This document shows positions 15,812-24,806 of a stretch of DNA of 64,000 bases, in pieces (within the stretch, counting starts at the first letter, position 1; the number at the start of each line of letters is the position of its first letter). A program made the translations under genes and the position numbers. The notes under the pieces were generated by a model. That model did no database searches. It was not told the origin of the DNA and worked only from the letters and a program-made list of their open reading frames with translations. The stretch is taken from contig JAGNHB010000003.1 in assembly GCA_018001935.1 (NCBI GenBank), positions 1 through 64,000 on the forward strand, written 5' to 3'. The DNA comes from Acidobacteriota bacterium. GTDB taxonomy: Bacteria; Acidobacteriota; JAAYUB01.

Positions 15812-17854
15812 TCAGAACCGGACCGTCACGGCGAGCCGGAGGCCCACCGACCGGTTCCGCCAGTCCTTGCCGAAGGCGGCGCGGTGGACGGTGCGGCAGT
15901 AGGCGTCGAGGCTGTCCCAGCCGCCGCCCTTGATCACCCGTCTGGACGGGTCTCCGTCCCGGGTCCAGGCGTTCCCGTGGGTCGGCGCCAAACCCGTGAG
16001 TTCCGGGTGCCACACGTCCTCGCACCACTCCCAGACGTTCCCCGACATGTCATACAGTCCCCAGGGGTTGGGCTTTTTCGTCTTCACGGGGTGGGCGGTG
16101 TTCCCGGCGTTGTCCTCGAACCACCCGATCTCCCGGAGTTGACCGTAGAAATAGGCCGTGGTCCCGGCCCGGCAGGCGTACTCCCACTCGGCCTCGGTGG
16201 GGAGACGGTACAGCCCCTCGTTTCGGCGGTTGAGCATTCGGATGAACGCCTGGGCGTCGTCCCACGAGACGCTCTCCACCGGGAGACGGTCGTCCTGGAA
16301 AAACGAGGGGTTGGAGCCCATGACGGCCTTCCACTGGGCCTGGGTGACCTCGCTGGTCTGGATATAGAAAGGTTCCGCGAAGGTGACCCGGTGCGGGGTT
16401 GCGGCGTCGGATTCGACGGCGCCCATCCGGAACGTGCCGGGGGGGATGCGGACGAAGGTCATCTTCAGGGAGTTGGTGAACTCCAGGATGATCTCCTTCC
16501 CGTCCGGCCCGACCGTGCCGGCGATGTCCTGGAAGACCCCCGGTTTCACCGGGCCGGCGCCGGTGCCGCCCCCGCCCGGTGAACCCGTCGACGACGCTCC
16601 GGCGGACGGGGCTCCCGGGGCCGGGGTGCCCTTCTTCTCGAGGTTTGCGAGATAGACCACCAGGAAGACCAACCCTGCCACCATCCCGATGCCGGTGAGC
16701 GTCAGGATCCACGCCAGGAACCGGCGTTTTCTCGCCGGCGCGGTCCCGGTCCCCGCGCCAGGGACGAAGGGGAGCGCCGTCCCCCCGACCGGTGGGGCGG
16801 GCGCGGGAAGGAAGGTGGTGAACGCGTTGGAGGGCGGGGAAACGGTCCGGGGCCCGCCGGCCCGGGCCGCGGGAAGGATGTCGGTCCGGGTCGGGGGGGT
16901 GGGCGGCGACGGGGGAAAAGCGACGCTGGAGAGTGTTTCGGTGGCGGCATCGGTCTCCGCCGCCGGCGTGTGGCCCCCGGTGGGCAGGTGTCGATGCCCG
17001 GGGCGCAGCGACGCGTCCCGGGCGGCCTCCAGGGCCTTGCGCATGGCCCGGGCACCCCGGAAGCGCCGGGAGGGGTCGCGCTCCAGCGCTTGGCGGACAA
17101 CGGCCCGGACCGGGCCGGGCACCCCGTCGGGCAGGGTTTCGGGCACCCCGAACAGGATGGCGTGCATCAGGGTCGCCGGGTCCTCCTGGGGGAAGGGGAG
17201 CCGTCCGCAGAGGAGAAGGTGCAGGAGGACCCCGGCGGACCAGATCTCCGTCGCTTCCGAACGGGTGCCCTGGAAGGCCTCCGGCGCCATGAAGTGGAGG
17301 GTCCCGCTGACGGTGGCGCTCTGCTGGCTCGCACGCAGCACCCGGGCGAGGCCGAAATCCACGATGCGGGGTACGTCGCCCTGCAGGAGGATGTTGGAGG
17401 GCTTGAGGTCCCGGTGGAGGATGCCCCGGGCGTGGAGGTGGGCCAGCCCCGCGAGGATGCCGAGGGTCATCTCCACCGCCGCCTCGACGCTGGGGGCGCG
17501 CCCGCCGTACTTGCGGAGCCAGTCGGCGAGGGAGCCGTCCATGGCGTACTCGCTGACGATGACCACCCGGTCGTCGTAGATGTCCGCCTCGATGATGGGC
17601 AGCACGTTGGGGTGCCCGCCCGCGCGTTTCCAGATCTCCGCCTCCCGCCGGATCTGCCCGAGGTCGCAGCACTCCTCCAGCGGCAGTTTCAGGGCGAACT
17701 CGGTCACGGCCAGGGGGGTCCGCTTCTCGGCGAGCCAGACCTCGCCGAAGCCGCCTTTCCCGAGGCGCCGCAGGATGGTGTAGGGGCCGATCCGGTCATG
17801 GGGCTTGAGCACGCCGGCCTCCGGCAGCGAAACACGGTGTTCGTCTTCGAGCAT
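15812..17854 (-). CDS. Serine/threonine protein kinase fused to a formylglycine-generating-enzyme-like domain
   Basis: 680-residue protein from ATG 17854; an in-frame TTG at 17878 is an alternative and neither has a strong Shine-Dalgarno. The N-terminal kinase domain (about 18-275) has LGKGGFGEVW, HRDLKPSN at 147 and DFGLAR, all consistent with activity. A Pro-rich linker leads to one membrane helix (about 380-404). The C-terminal FGE-sulfatase (SUMF1-like) domain (about 455-680) has TFRMG, EVTQAQWKAVMG, LPTEAEWEYACRAG, NVWEWCEDVW and GGGWDSLDAYCRT. The topology suggests a cytoplasmic kinase and an extracytoplasmic FGE-type domain. The next gene upstream also ends in an FGE domain. Confidence 0.9.
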   Translation of the reverse strand: MLEDEHRVSLPEAGVLKPHDRIGPYTILRRLGKGGFGEVWLAEKRTPLAVTEFALKLPLEECCDLGQIRREAEIWKRAGGHPNVLPIIEADIYDDRVVIVSEYAMDGSLADWLRKYGGRAPSVEAAVEMTLGILAGLAHLHARGILHRDLKPSNILLQGDVPRIVDFGLARVLRASQQSATVSGTLHFMAPEAFQGTRSEATEIWSAGVLLHLLLCGRLPFPQEDPATLMHAILFGVPETLPDGVPGPVRAVVRQALERDPSRRFRGARAMRKALEAARDASLRPGHRHLPTGGHTPAAETDAATETLSSVAFPPSPPTPPTRTDILPAARAGGPRTVSPPSNAFTTFLPAPAPPVGGTALPFVPGAGTGTAPARKRRFLAWILTLTGIGMVAGLVFLVVYLANLEKKGTPAPGAPSAGASSTGSPGGGGTGAGPVKPGVFQDIAGTVGPDGKEIILEFTNSLKMTFVRIPPGTFRMGAVESDAATPHRVTFAEPFYIQTSEVTQAQWKAVMGSNPSFFQDDRLPVESVSWDDAQAFIRMLNRRNEGLYRLPTEAEWEYACRAGTTAYFYGQLREIGWFEDNAGNTAHPVKTKKPNPWGLYDMSGNVWEWCEDVWHPELTGLAPTHGNAWTRDGDPSRRVIKGGGWDSLDAYCRTVHRAAFGKDWRNRSVGLRLAVTVRF

Positions 17855-17896
17855 AACCGAGGACCGAACGGGATGCAAGCCCGGTGAACGGCAGCT

Positions 17897-19663
17897 CTAC
17901 TTCGCGCAGCGGATGCCCACGGTGAGATAGGTGACGTTGGCGGCGGCCGAGTCCCGGCGCCAGACGGCGGCGTCCCGGATCCCGTGCTGCCAGCTCCCCC
18001 CCCGGAACACCTTGTCCCTGCCGCCGCCTTTCGCCACGGGGTTGCGCTCGCCGCCGGACACCGGGTTCTTCGACCAGGTGTCCTCGGTCCACTCGCCCGC
18101 GTTCCCGGCCATGTCGTGCAATCCGAAGCCGTTGACCCCGGCCGGGTGCGACCCGACGGGGAAGGGCCCCGGGAAGGGCGACTCGGACGTGGCCGCCCGG
18201 GACGGGTCGATGGCGTCGCCCCAGGGGTAGTCCGCGCCGGCGAGGCCCCCCCGGGCCGCCCACTCCCATTCCGCCTCCGTCGGGAGCCGCCTGCCGGCCC
18301 AGCGGGCGTAGGCCCGGGCGTCCTCCCACGAGACCAGCACCACGGGGCAGTCCTCCCGGCCCGCCGGGCAGCGGCCGTCCTTCCAGCGGAAGGGCTCCGC
18401 CAGGCGCAGGTACTCGGCGTAGGAATCCGCGGACCAGTTGAAGGTCTTCCGGTAGAACTCGAAGGGCATGACGTCGGGCGCCCGGTGGCCCGTCGCCTCC
18501 ATGAACCGCCGGTACTGGGCGTTGGTGACCTCGTAGCGGTCCATCTGGAAGGCGTCCACCGTCACGGGGCGGCGCTTCTCCCCGGGGCGGACCGACCCGC
18601 TCCCCCAGTCGAAGGTCCCCCCGGGGACGGGCGCCATCTCGCCCGGGGTGACGCCCGGGGGCGATCGCCGGGCTGCCAGCGCCTCCGACAGCGGGGGCAC
18701 GCGGTCCGGGGGTGTCCGCAGCCAGTCGAGCTTCGGGGGAAGGATCGAGGTGTCCAGCACCTCCCGTTTCACCAGTTCGGCCTCCACGCTCCCCATCCGC
18801 ACCTTCGCGCGGAGCCGCAAGGGCACGCGAAGGGCGTCCGCGGTGGCCCACACGTGAACGTCCCAGTCCCGGTCGCCGTCGGGGCCGATGAAGTTCTCCA
18901 GGCGGTAGTGAATCGCCTCCGCCTCCATCGCGGGCGCTTTCACCCGTTCCCGTTCCCCGGGCCGCACGGTGACGTGCCGCACCCGGGCGAAGTAGACGGC
19001 GTCCACCCGCGCGGGCTCCCCCGCGGGGAGCGGGAGGGTCCGCAGCCGGTGGACGAGCGCCGCGGGGTCCAGGAGGACGCCCGGCACGCCCCGGTGCAGC
19101 TCGTTCCGGGCCGCGTAGGGGGACGGGAGCCCCCGGGCCCGGGTGGCGTGCTCCCGCATCCACAGCACGGCCTCGGCGGGGTAGTAGAACACCGTCTGCT
19201 GGGAGGTGACGTCCCCTTCCTTCAGCAGGTTGCGGGTGTGCACGGAGCCGGCGCCGTCCCCCCGGTGGAAGGCTTCCAGGCTCGACGTGACGGACAGCCC
19301 GAACAGGCTGGACTGGAGCCGGGCCGTCATCTCCGTCCGCAGGAGGGTTTCCCCGTTGAACGCGGCGGGCCCGGCGCAGCGGCAGCGCACCTCCCCCAGG
19401 TCCAGGGAGGGGACGAGGGCCGAGGGTTTCCAGCGGATCCGCCAGGTCAGGGTTTCCCCGACCGGGATCCCCGAGGGTGGCGGGTTTTGAGCGTCCCCGG
19501 TCGATTGAGTGTCCCCGGCCGTTGATGTCGGCGGGGTTTGAGTGTCCCCTGTCGACTGAGTGTCCCCTGCCGCGGTCCCGAGGGTAAAGACGGGAAGCGC
19601 CCCGATCGACAGCACGAGGATAAATGACAGCAGCAATCCGGTGAGGGGGCCGATGGCGTGCAA
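17897..19663 (-). CDS. Exported DUF3108-like protein with C-terminal FGE-sulfatase domain
   Basis: 588 residues from TTG 19663, which directly precedes a good signal peptide (IGPLTGLLLSFILVLSIGA). GTG 19699 is an alternative, and no start has a clear Shine-Dalgarno. After a GDTQ-repeat linker comes a DUF3108-like region (about 70-320: PVGETLTWRIRWKPS to LRLRAKVRMGSVEAEL). The C-terminus is an FGE-sulfatase domain (about 350-588) with GGTFDWGSG, RYEVTNAQYRRFM, LPTEAEWEWAARGG and FRGGSWQHGIRDAAVWRR. Only 42 nt separate its stop from the kinase-FGE start, so the two may be co-transcribed and work together in the envelope. Confidence 0.78.
   Translation of the reverse strand: MHAIGPLTGLLLSFILVLSIGALPVFTLGTAAGDTQSTGDTQTPPTSTAGDTQSTGDAQNPPPSGIPVGETLTWRIRWKPSALVPSLDLGEVRCRCAGPAAFNGETLLRTEMTARLQSSLFGLSVTSSLEAFHRGDGAGSVHTRNLLKEGDVTSQQTVFYYPAEAVLWMREHATRARGLPSPYAARNELHRGVPGVLLDPAALVHRLRTLPLPAGEPARVDAVYFARVRHVTVRPGERERVKAPAMEAEAIHYRLENFIGPDGDRDWDVHVWATADALRVPLRLRAKVRMGSVEAELVKREVLDTSILPPKLDWLRTPPDRVPPLSEALAARRSPPGVTPGEMAPVPGGTFDWGSGSVRPGEKRRPVTVDAFQMDRYEVTNAQYRRFMEATGHRAPDVMPFEFYRKTFNWSADSYAEYLRLAEPFRWKDGRCPAGREDCPVVLVSWEDARAYARWAGRRLPTEAEWEWAARGGLAGADYPWGDAIDPSRAATSESPFPGPFPVGSHPAGVNGFGLHDMAGNAGEWTEDTWSKNPVSGGERNPVAKGGGRDKVFRGGSWQHGIRDAAVWRRDSAAANVTYLTVGIRCAK
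19487..19569. repeat. Four TGAGYGTCCCC repeats within coding sequence
   Basis: TGAG cores at 19488, 19506, 19539 and 19557 (steps of 18, 33 and 18 bp) share TGAGTGTCCCC; the first copy has one change. On the coding strand they give GDTQ/GDAQ in the linker after the signal peptide. The same core occurs in non-coding DNA at 5584-5639. Confidence 0.7.
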
Positions 19664-19851
19664 CCGGGTTTGCCGGGGACCTCTGGAGCCTGCGCTCACA
19701 AGGGGGGGTCGGCCCCGGAGACAGAGGGATCGAGCCTTGCGGCCGTTGCGGCGCGGTTCAACGCACAGCCCGGAACCTCTTTTCCCCGTGACGATCCCTT
19801 TTCCGTCGTCCTGTTGGTCCTTCCGGTCGTTAGGGTCCCTTCGTCCTTTCC

Positions 19852-21171
19852 TCACTCGTACCTCAACGCGTCCACGGGGTTGAGGCGGGCCGCCCGCGAC
19901 GCCGGGTACAGGGCTGAAACCAGCGCCACCAGGACCGCGAAAACGACACAGCCCGCGATCAGCCAGGCCGGGTAGTGGAAGAGGGTGTCGGGGGCCGGGC
20001 CCTGTTGCCGGATGAAGTGAAGGGCCACGAGGTTGACCACCGACGCGACACCCCACCCGAGCAGTTCGCCCAGGGCGCCCCCCGCGAAACCGATCCACGC
20101 GGCCGCCATGAAGAACTGTTTGCGGATGTCGCCCCGGGAGGCGCCCACCGACTTCATGATGCCGATGTCCTTCCGGCGCTCCAGGACGGCAATGATCATG
20201 GTGTTGACGATGCCGATCCCCGCCACCACCAGGGCGATGCTCCCCACGGCCCCCAGGATGCTGTTGAAAATGAGGAAGAAGACATTCATTTCCTTCAGGA
20301 TCGAGTTGAGGGAAACGGCGCGCAACCCCAACCTCTCCACCTGGGCCTGAATCGCGGGAAGCCGGGCCGGGTCCCCGACGTTGATCTCCAGCATCGTGTA
20401 AAGACTGCCGCCCGATATCCTTCCCAGGCCGCCCAGGGCGTTGAGCTGGTGGAGGCCCAGTCGCCGGGCGGTGTCCAGGGGAAGGAGGATGTCGGTTTTC
20501 CTCAAGGGGTTCTCGAAAATCGTCTCGTCCTTTTTCAGGACACCCGCCACCGAGAAGACCACCTCGTCCTCCACCGGGCCAGGCGTGCCACGGGAGAGCA
20601 TCATGGCCGCCAGGCGGGCCGGGGAGGTCAGCCGGAGCTTGACCCGGCACCCGACCGCCGCAGACGGCTCGCGGGGGAGACCCAGTCGCGGGAGGAGATC
20701 CGGGTGAACGATGACGGCTTCGTCCGCGTTGGTGGAAAAGAAGCTCCCGGCCGCGAGTACGAAGCGTTCCCCCCGGAGGTCCTCCGGCACCGAGAACGTG
20801 CGTCCGAAGAGGCGGATCATCCCCTTGGGCCCCTCGGCCCGGGCGGGGAAACTGATGACGGGGGTGACGGAGGACACGCCGTCCATGGCGCGAATCCGGG
20901 CGACCGTCGGGTCGTCCAGGGGGGGAGGCGGAACGGCCGGCTGCTCGCCGGGCTCATCCGCAACAACGGGCAGGGAGAAGGCGGTGATGACGTTACGGGC
21001 ATTGTTCCGGGTGACGTGCTCGGTGCTGATCTTCTGCATCCCCAGGCCGAAGGCGAACATGCAGATCAGGGACGCGATCCCCACCATGACGCCCAGCACG
21101 GTCAGCGCCGACCGCAGCCGCGACTGGTTCAGGTCCGCCCAGGCCAGTTTCGACGCGTCCCGCCACTTCAT
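19852..21171 (-). CDS. MacB/FtsX-type ABC transporter permease
   Basis: 439-residue membrane protein with the four-helix MacB topology. There is one helix at the N-terminus (LRSALTVLGVMVGIASLICM), a large periplasmic MacB-PCD domain (about 45-290), and three C-terminal helices including AVGSIALVVAGIGIVNTMIIAV and the cytoplasmic motif ERRKDIGIMKSVGASRGDIRKQFF. ATG 21171 is chosen because GGGAGG lies 9 nt upstream. Relatives act with a LolD/MacB-type ATPase in export of lipoproteins, peptides or antibiotics. No ATPase gene adjoins it, so the partner must be encoded elsewhere. Confidence 0.88.
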   Translation of the reverse strand: MKWRDASKLAWADLNQSRLRSALTVLGVMVGIASLICMFAFGLGMQKISTEHVTRNNARNVITAFSLPVVADEPGEQPAVPPPPLDDPTVARIRAMDGVSSVTPVISFPARAEGPKGMIRLFGRTFSVPEDLRGERFVLAAGSFFSTNADEAVIVHPDLLPRLGLPREPSAAVGCRVKLRLTSPARLAAMMLSRGTPGPVEDEVVFSVAGVLKKDETIFENPLRKTDILLPLDTARRLGLHQLNALGGLGRISGGSLYTMLEINVGDPARLPAIQAQVERLGLRAVSLNSILKEMNVFFLIFNSILGAVGSIALVVAGIGIVNTMIIAVLERRKDIGIMKSVGASRGDIRKQFFMAAAWIGFAGGALGELLGWGVASVVNLVALHFIRQQGPAPDTLFHYPAWLIAGCVVFAVLVALVSALYPASRAARLNPVDALRYE

Positions 21172-21308
21172 CCCCGGTTTCCTCCCGCCCTGACGTTGCA
21201 GAGGCAATTGTAACGGAAAAGGGGGACGATTCGACGGGGAAATTGCGAACTAGTGCTTCCGCTCGAGCTGAAATCGCGCTATGATCTTGCCGTTCGAAGG
21301 GGGTGCTC

Positions 21309-21827
21309 ATGGACTGCAGGGACTGCATGGAACTCTTCGTGACGCTGGAGAGCATCGAGAAACGGCTGGAGATGCTCTACATCAGCTTCGCCAAACGGTT
21401 CGAGCCCGATGCCGACGTGGAGAAGCTCTTCCGGGAGCTCGCCCGGCAGGAGGACAACCACGCGCGGATGGTCCTGATGGCCCACAACATGGTCCGGCAG
21501 AACCTCAACCTGATCAAGTGCCCCGAGATCGACCGGGCGGCCGTCCAGTCCATCCTCTCGCGGGTGGACGACCTCATGCGCGCCCGGGACCTGGACCTTC
21601 AGGCCGCGGTGCAGGCCGCCCTCGAACTGGAAAACACCGCCTTCGAATCCCACACGGCCGGCATCCTGGACGGTCTCTGCGACACCCTCAGGAACCTCCT
21701 GGCGGGGCTCCGCCAGTCCGATCGCCGCCACCTGCGGGCCCTCGAGGACTTCGCCCGCCGCCGGGGCATCCCCAACCCCGTGAAACTCCCGCCCCCCGAG
21801 CCCGGCGACGACGAGCCGGAGCCGTAA
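21309..21827 (+). CDS. Ferritin-like/rubrerythrin-type helical protein
   Basis: 172-residue all-helical protein starting MDCRDCMELFVTLESIEKRLE. Two helical repeats carry diiron-like motifs: LFRELARQEDNHARM and LELENTAFESH, each an acidic residue followed by ExxH or DxxH spacing as in rubrerythrin-type bundles. Two cysteines (CRDC) are at the very start. One motif has Asp in place of Glu, so metal binding is uncertain. A possible -10 (TATGAT at 21280) lies upstream but its -35 is poor. ATG 21309 is preferred over GTG 21303 because of the GGGGG Shine-Dalgarno. Confidence 0.6.
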   Translation: MDCRDCMELFVTLESIEKRLEMLYISFAKRFEPDADVEKLFRELARQEDNHARMVLMAHNMVRQNLNLIKCPEIDRAAVQSILSRVDDLMRARDLDLQAAVQAALELENTAFESHTAGILDGLCDTLRNLLAGLRQSDRRHLRALEDFARRRGIPNPVKLPPPEPGDDEPEP

Positions 21828-21883
21828 TCCGCCGAGAACCGACAGCCGTCTCACGGCCGCCCATGCCGGGAGGGGCCCCGGCT

Positions 21884-23398
21884 TCACCGCACGAACAGCC
21901 TTCGCGAGGAGAACTGGGGCTCGGTGGTGAGGTTGATGCCCAGGTCCCGCAGCCCGGCCTCGTCGCCCGGGGTGGGGATGTGGGTGAGGTGGGCCTCGCA
22001 GCCCCGCAACGCCTTGAGCTTCTCGACGGCCAGCTGGGCGGTGGGGTTGGTGGCGGAGCTGATGGCCAGGGCGATGAGGGCCTCGTTCAGGTCCAGGCTG
22101 ACGTGCCGGCGGGCCGTCTGCGTTTTCAGGGTCGAAATGGAGGCCAGGATCGCGGGGGAGATCAGGTCGATCTTGTCAGGGATCCCCGCCAGGGCCTTGG
22201 CGGCATTGAGCACCAGGCTGGAGGCGGCGTGCATCAGGGCGGAGTTCTTCCCCGTGACCACCGCGCCGTCCGGCAGTTCCATCGCGGCGCCGCAGTAGAT
22301 GCCGTCGTGGCCCTTCCCGCCTTCCTCGGCGGCCTCGGCGGCCTGCCGCGCGGGGCCCACCACGGGACGGTCCTCGGGCCGGAGCCCCGCGTCGCGCATG
22401 AGCAGCTCGGCCCGCCGGGCGGTCTCGTGGTCCACCAGCCCCAGCATGTACTCGCAGGCATAGCGGAAGTGGCGCCGGATGATCTCCTGCCGGGCCGCCG
22501 CCTGTACGGCCTCGTCGTCCACGATGCCGAAGCCGGCGCGGTTGACCCCCATGTCGGTGGGGGAGCGGTAGGGGGAGGCGGACTCGGTGATCCGCTCCAG
22601 GATCCGTTGCAGCACCGGGAAGATCTCCACGTCCCGGTTGTAGTTCGCGGCGGTCTTCCCGTAGGCGTCCAGGTGGAAGGGGTCGATGAGGTTGACGTCC
22701 CGCAGCTCGGCGGTGGCGGCCTCGTACGCCACGTTCACCGCGTGGCGCAGGGGCAGGTTCCAGATGGGGAAGGTCTCGAACTTGGCGTATCCGCTGGTGA
22801 CCCCCTGCCGGTGGTCGTGGTACATCTGGTTGAGACAGGTGGCCAGCTTGCCGCTGCCGGGACCGGGGCCCGTCACCACCACCAGGGGCTTGGCGGTGGG
22901 TACGGCGGGGTTGGCGCCGAAGCCCTCCTCGCTGACGATCCGGTCGATGTCCACGGGGTAGCCGGGAATGGCCCGGTGGGTGACGACGGGCAGACCGCGC
23001 CGCTCCAGCTTGTTCTTGAAGATCCGCGCCGCGGGCTGGCCGTCGTAGCGGGTGATCACCACGGCGGTGACGGGGACGCCCCAGTCGGCCAGGTCGTCGA
23101 TGAGCTTGAGGGCGTCCACGTCGTAGGTGATGCCGAAGTCCGCCCGGACCTTGCGGCGCTCGATGTCGCCGGCGTAGATGCACAGGAGGATGTCGGCCTG
23201 GTCCCGCAGCTCGCGCAGCAGGCGCATCTTGACGTTGGGGTCGAAGCCCGGCAGGACCCGGCTGGCGTGGTAGTCGTAGAGGAGCTTGCCGCCGAACTCC
23301 AGGTAGAGTTTCCCCTTGAACTGCTCCACCCGCTCCAGGATGGCCGCGCGCTGCTCCCGCAGGTACTTGTCGTTGTCGAAACCAACCTTCACCGGCAT
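21884..23398 (-). CDS. DUF1846 (UPF0371) family protein
   Basis: 504-residue cytosolic protein matching the DUF1846 family in length and in its start (MPVKVGFDNDKYLREQRAAI). It has VVTGPGPGSGKLATCLNQMYHD, a P-loop-like nucleotide-binding stretch that is a hallmark of the family, then GYAKFETFPIWNLPLRHAVN. Members occur mainly in anaerobes and Firmicutes; crystal structures exist but the reaction is unknown. ATG 23398 follows AGGGGAGCACC. A promoter with 17-bp spacing lies 30-60 bp upstream, so it is probably monocistronic. Confidence 0.92.
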   Translation of the reverse strand: MPVKVGFDNDKYLREQRAAILERVEQFKGKLYLEFGGKLLYDYHASRVLPGFDPNVKMRLLRELRDQADILLCIYAGDIERRKVRADFGITYDVDALKLIDDLADWGVPVTAVVITRYDGQPAARIFKNKLERRGLPVVTHRAIPGYPVDIDRIVSEEGFGANPAVPTAKPLVVVTGPGPGSGKLATCLNQMYHDHRQGVTSGYAKFETFPIWNLPLRHAVNVAYEAATAELRDVNLIDPFHLDAYGKTAANYNRDVEIFPVLQRILERITESASPYRSPTDMGVNRAGFGIVDDEAVQAAARQEIIRRHFRYACEYMLGLVDHETARRAELLMRDAGLRPEDRPVVGPARQAAEAAEEGGKGHDGIYCGAAMELPDGAVVTGKNSALMHAASSLVLNAAKALAGIPDKIDLISPAILASISTLKTQTARRHVSLDLNEALIALAISSATNPTAQLAVEKLKALRGCEAHLTHIPTPGDEAGLRDLGINLTTEPQFSSRRLFVR

Positions 23399-23430
23399 GG
23401 TGCTCCCCTCCGAACGCAGGATAAAGAAGC

Positions 23431-23459
23431 ATCTTACGGTTTCGCCCCGGCGGGTGCAA
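23431..23459 (-). promoter_or_regulatory. Candidate promoter of the DUF1846 gene
   Basis: On the minus strand TTGCAC (23459-23454), a 17-bp spacer and TAAGAT (23436-23431), giving a leader of about 25 nt. The -35 box is only partly consensus. Confidence 0.45.
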
Positions 23460-23542
23460 GGCTTTTTCGCCGGGAAGGCGCCCCGGGAGCCGTGACGGCG
23501 TAGGGAAGGGACGAAAGGACCAAAAGGACCCAAAGGACATAA

Positions 23543-23592
23543 GGGACAGCCGGCGGATGGGGCCCGGGGGACAGCCGGCGGATGGGGCCCGG
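23543..23592. repeat. Two tandem 25-bp units preceded by AAAGGACC-type short repeats
   Basis: A 25-bp unit starting GGGACAGCCGGCGGATGGGG is repeated head to tail at 23543-23567 and 23568-23592. Just before it, GGAC is spaced through an A/G-rich stretch (about 23515-23545). The DNA lies in the divergent gap between the DUF1846 gene and xthA. Confidence 0.8.
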
Positions 23593-23748
23593 GGGGCGGC
23601 CGGCCGGGAAGTTCCCGCTGGCGAAGGGCGCTCTCGTCGAGGCGCTGCGCGCCGCGGCGAAGATCCTCCGCAGCGGCAAGCGCTCTTTCGTGCTAAGATG
23701 GGCGCTGCCGGTGAACCGGCCGTGCAGGAACACCATGGGGGAGGATTC

Positions 23749-24528
23749 ATGCGCATTTACACTTGGAACGTCAACGGCTTTCGGGCGGTGCTCAAGAAGG
23801 GCTTCCTGGAGTGGCTGGCGGCGGCGGACCCCGACGTGCTCTGCCTGCAGGAGACCCGCGCCGAGTGGGAGCAGGTGGAGCCCGATGTCCGCGCCCGGCT
23901 GGAGGCGGCCTTCGACGTCTGCTGGTTCCCCGCAACCGCGAAGAAGGGCTACGCGGGCACCGCCACGCTGAGCCGGAAGGCCCTCGGCATCGGGCACACC
24001 CGGGGACTGGGCATCGAGGACCACGACCGGGAAGGGCGCGTCATCCTCTCCGACCTCGGCGGCGCCCTGCTGGTGAACGGCTACTTCCCCAACGCCTCCC
24101 AGGGGTTAGTGAGATTGCCCTACAAGCGGCAGTTCGCCGCGGACCTCTGCCGCTTCATCCGGGAACGGCACGCTCAGGGCCGGCACCTCGTCATCACCGG
24201 CGACCTCAACGTGGCCCCCGAGGAAATCGACCTGGCCAACCCCGCCACCAACCGATTGAACCCCGGCTTCACCGACGAGGAACGGGAGGACTTCCGCGCC
24301 TACCTCGCCTGCGGCACGGCCGACGTCCTTCGGGAACGCCGCCCCGGCGAGAAGGGACTCTATACGTGGTGGTCCCAGCGCCTGGGCGCCCGGGCCCGGA
24401 ACGTGGGCTGGCGGATCGACATCTTCCTCGTGAGCCACGCCCTCCGGGAGAAGGTGACTGACGCCGCCATCCACCCCGAGGTTCCGGGCTCCGACCACTG
24501 CCCCGTCAGCCTCGACCTGGCCCTGTGA
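23749..24528 (+). CDS. xthA: Exodeoxyribonuclease III
   Basis: 259-residue DNA-repair enzyme (AP endonuclease and 3'-5' exonuclease) of the EEP family. Motifs include MRIYTWNVNGFRAVLKKG, DVLCLQETRAEWEQ (metal-binding Glu), VNGYFPNASQG, GDLNVAPEEIDLANP, WRIDIFLVS and GSDHCPVSLDLAL. Length is normal. The ATG at 23749 has GGGGGAGGATTC upstream. An extended -10-like TGCTAAGAT at 23691-23699 may belong to its promoter, but no good -35 is visible. Confidence 0.95.
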   Translation: MRIYTWNVNGFRAVLKKGFLEWLAAADPDVLCLQETRAEWEQVEPDVRARLEAAFDVCWFPATAKKGYAGTATLSRKALGIGHTRGLGIEDHDREGRVILSDLGGALLVNGYFPNASQGLVRLPYKRQFAADLCRFIRERHAQGRHLVITGDLNVAPEEIDLANPATNRLNPGFTDEEREDFRAYLACGTADVLRERRPGEKGLYTWWSQRLGARARNVGWRIDIFLVSHALREKVTDAAIHPEVPGSDHCPVSLDLAL

Positions 24529-24806
24529 ACCCCGCGGAAAACTACCGGGACCGGGACTTTCCATCGACCCCGAAATAAAGCGTATGGATTGTCTCTCGCC
24601 CCGGCACGGGACACGGAGAAGAGGCATCTCCGATTGAGCTCAACCAGCCAAACGCCGTCTCCTTTCTCCTGTCTCCCAACCAGGGCCTCCTGACGGCTGT
24701 CTCTTTCTCCTGCCTCCTGCCCTCCATCTTCTTCTGTATTCTGAATTCTTCGTTCGTGTGGTTCGTGTGGTTCGTGGTTCAATTTCCGTGTATTTCGTGG
24801 TTGTTT
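24529..24806. other. Convergent intergenic region of pyrimidine-rich and TTCGTG repeats
   Basis: No gene. The first part is rich in TCTCCTG-type units (about 24655-24725). The second (24750-24802) consists of GTTCGTGTG/TTCGTGG units. A clear intrinsic terminator for xthA or for the TPR gene was not found. Confidence 0.65.

Noticed and set aside
19664-20650. N-terminal extension of the DUF3108-FGE frame into the permease gene
   Set aside because: The extra residues are shadow translation of the MacB-like permease; the signal peptide begins near 19663.
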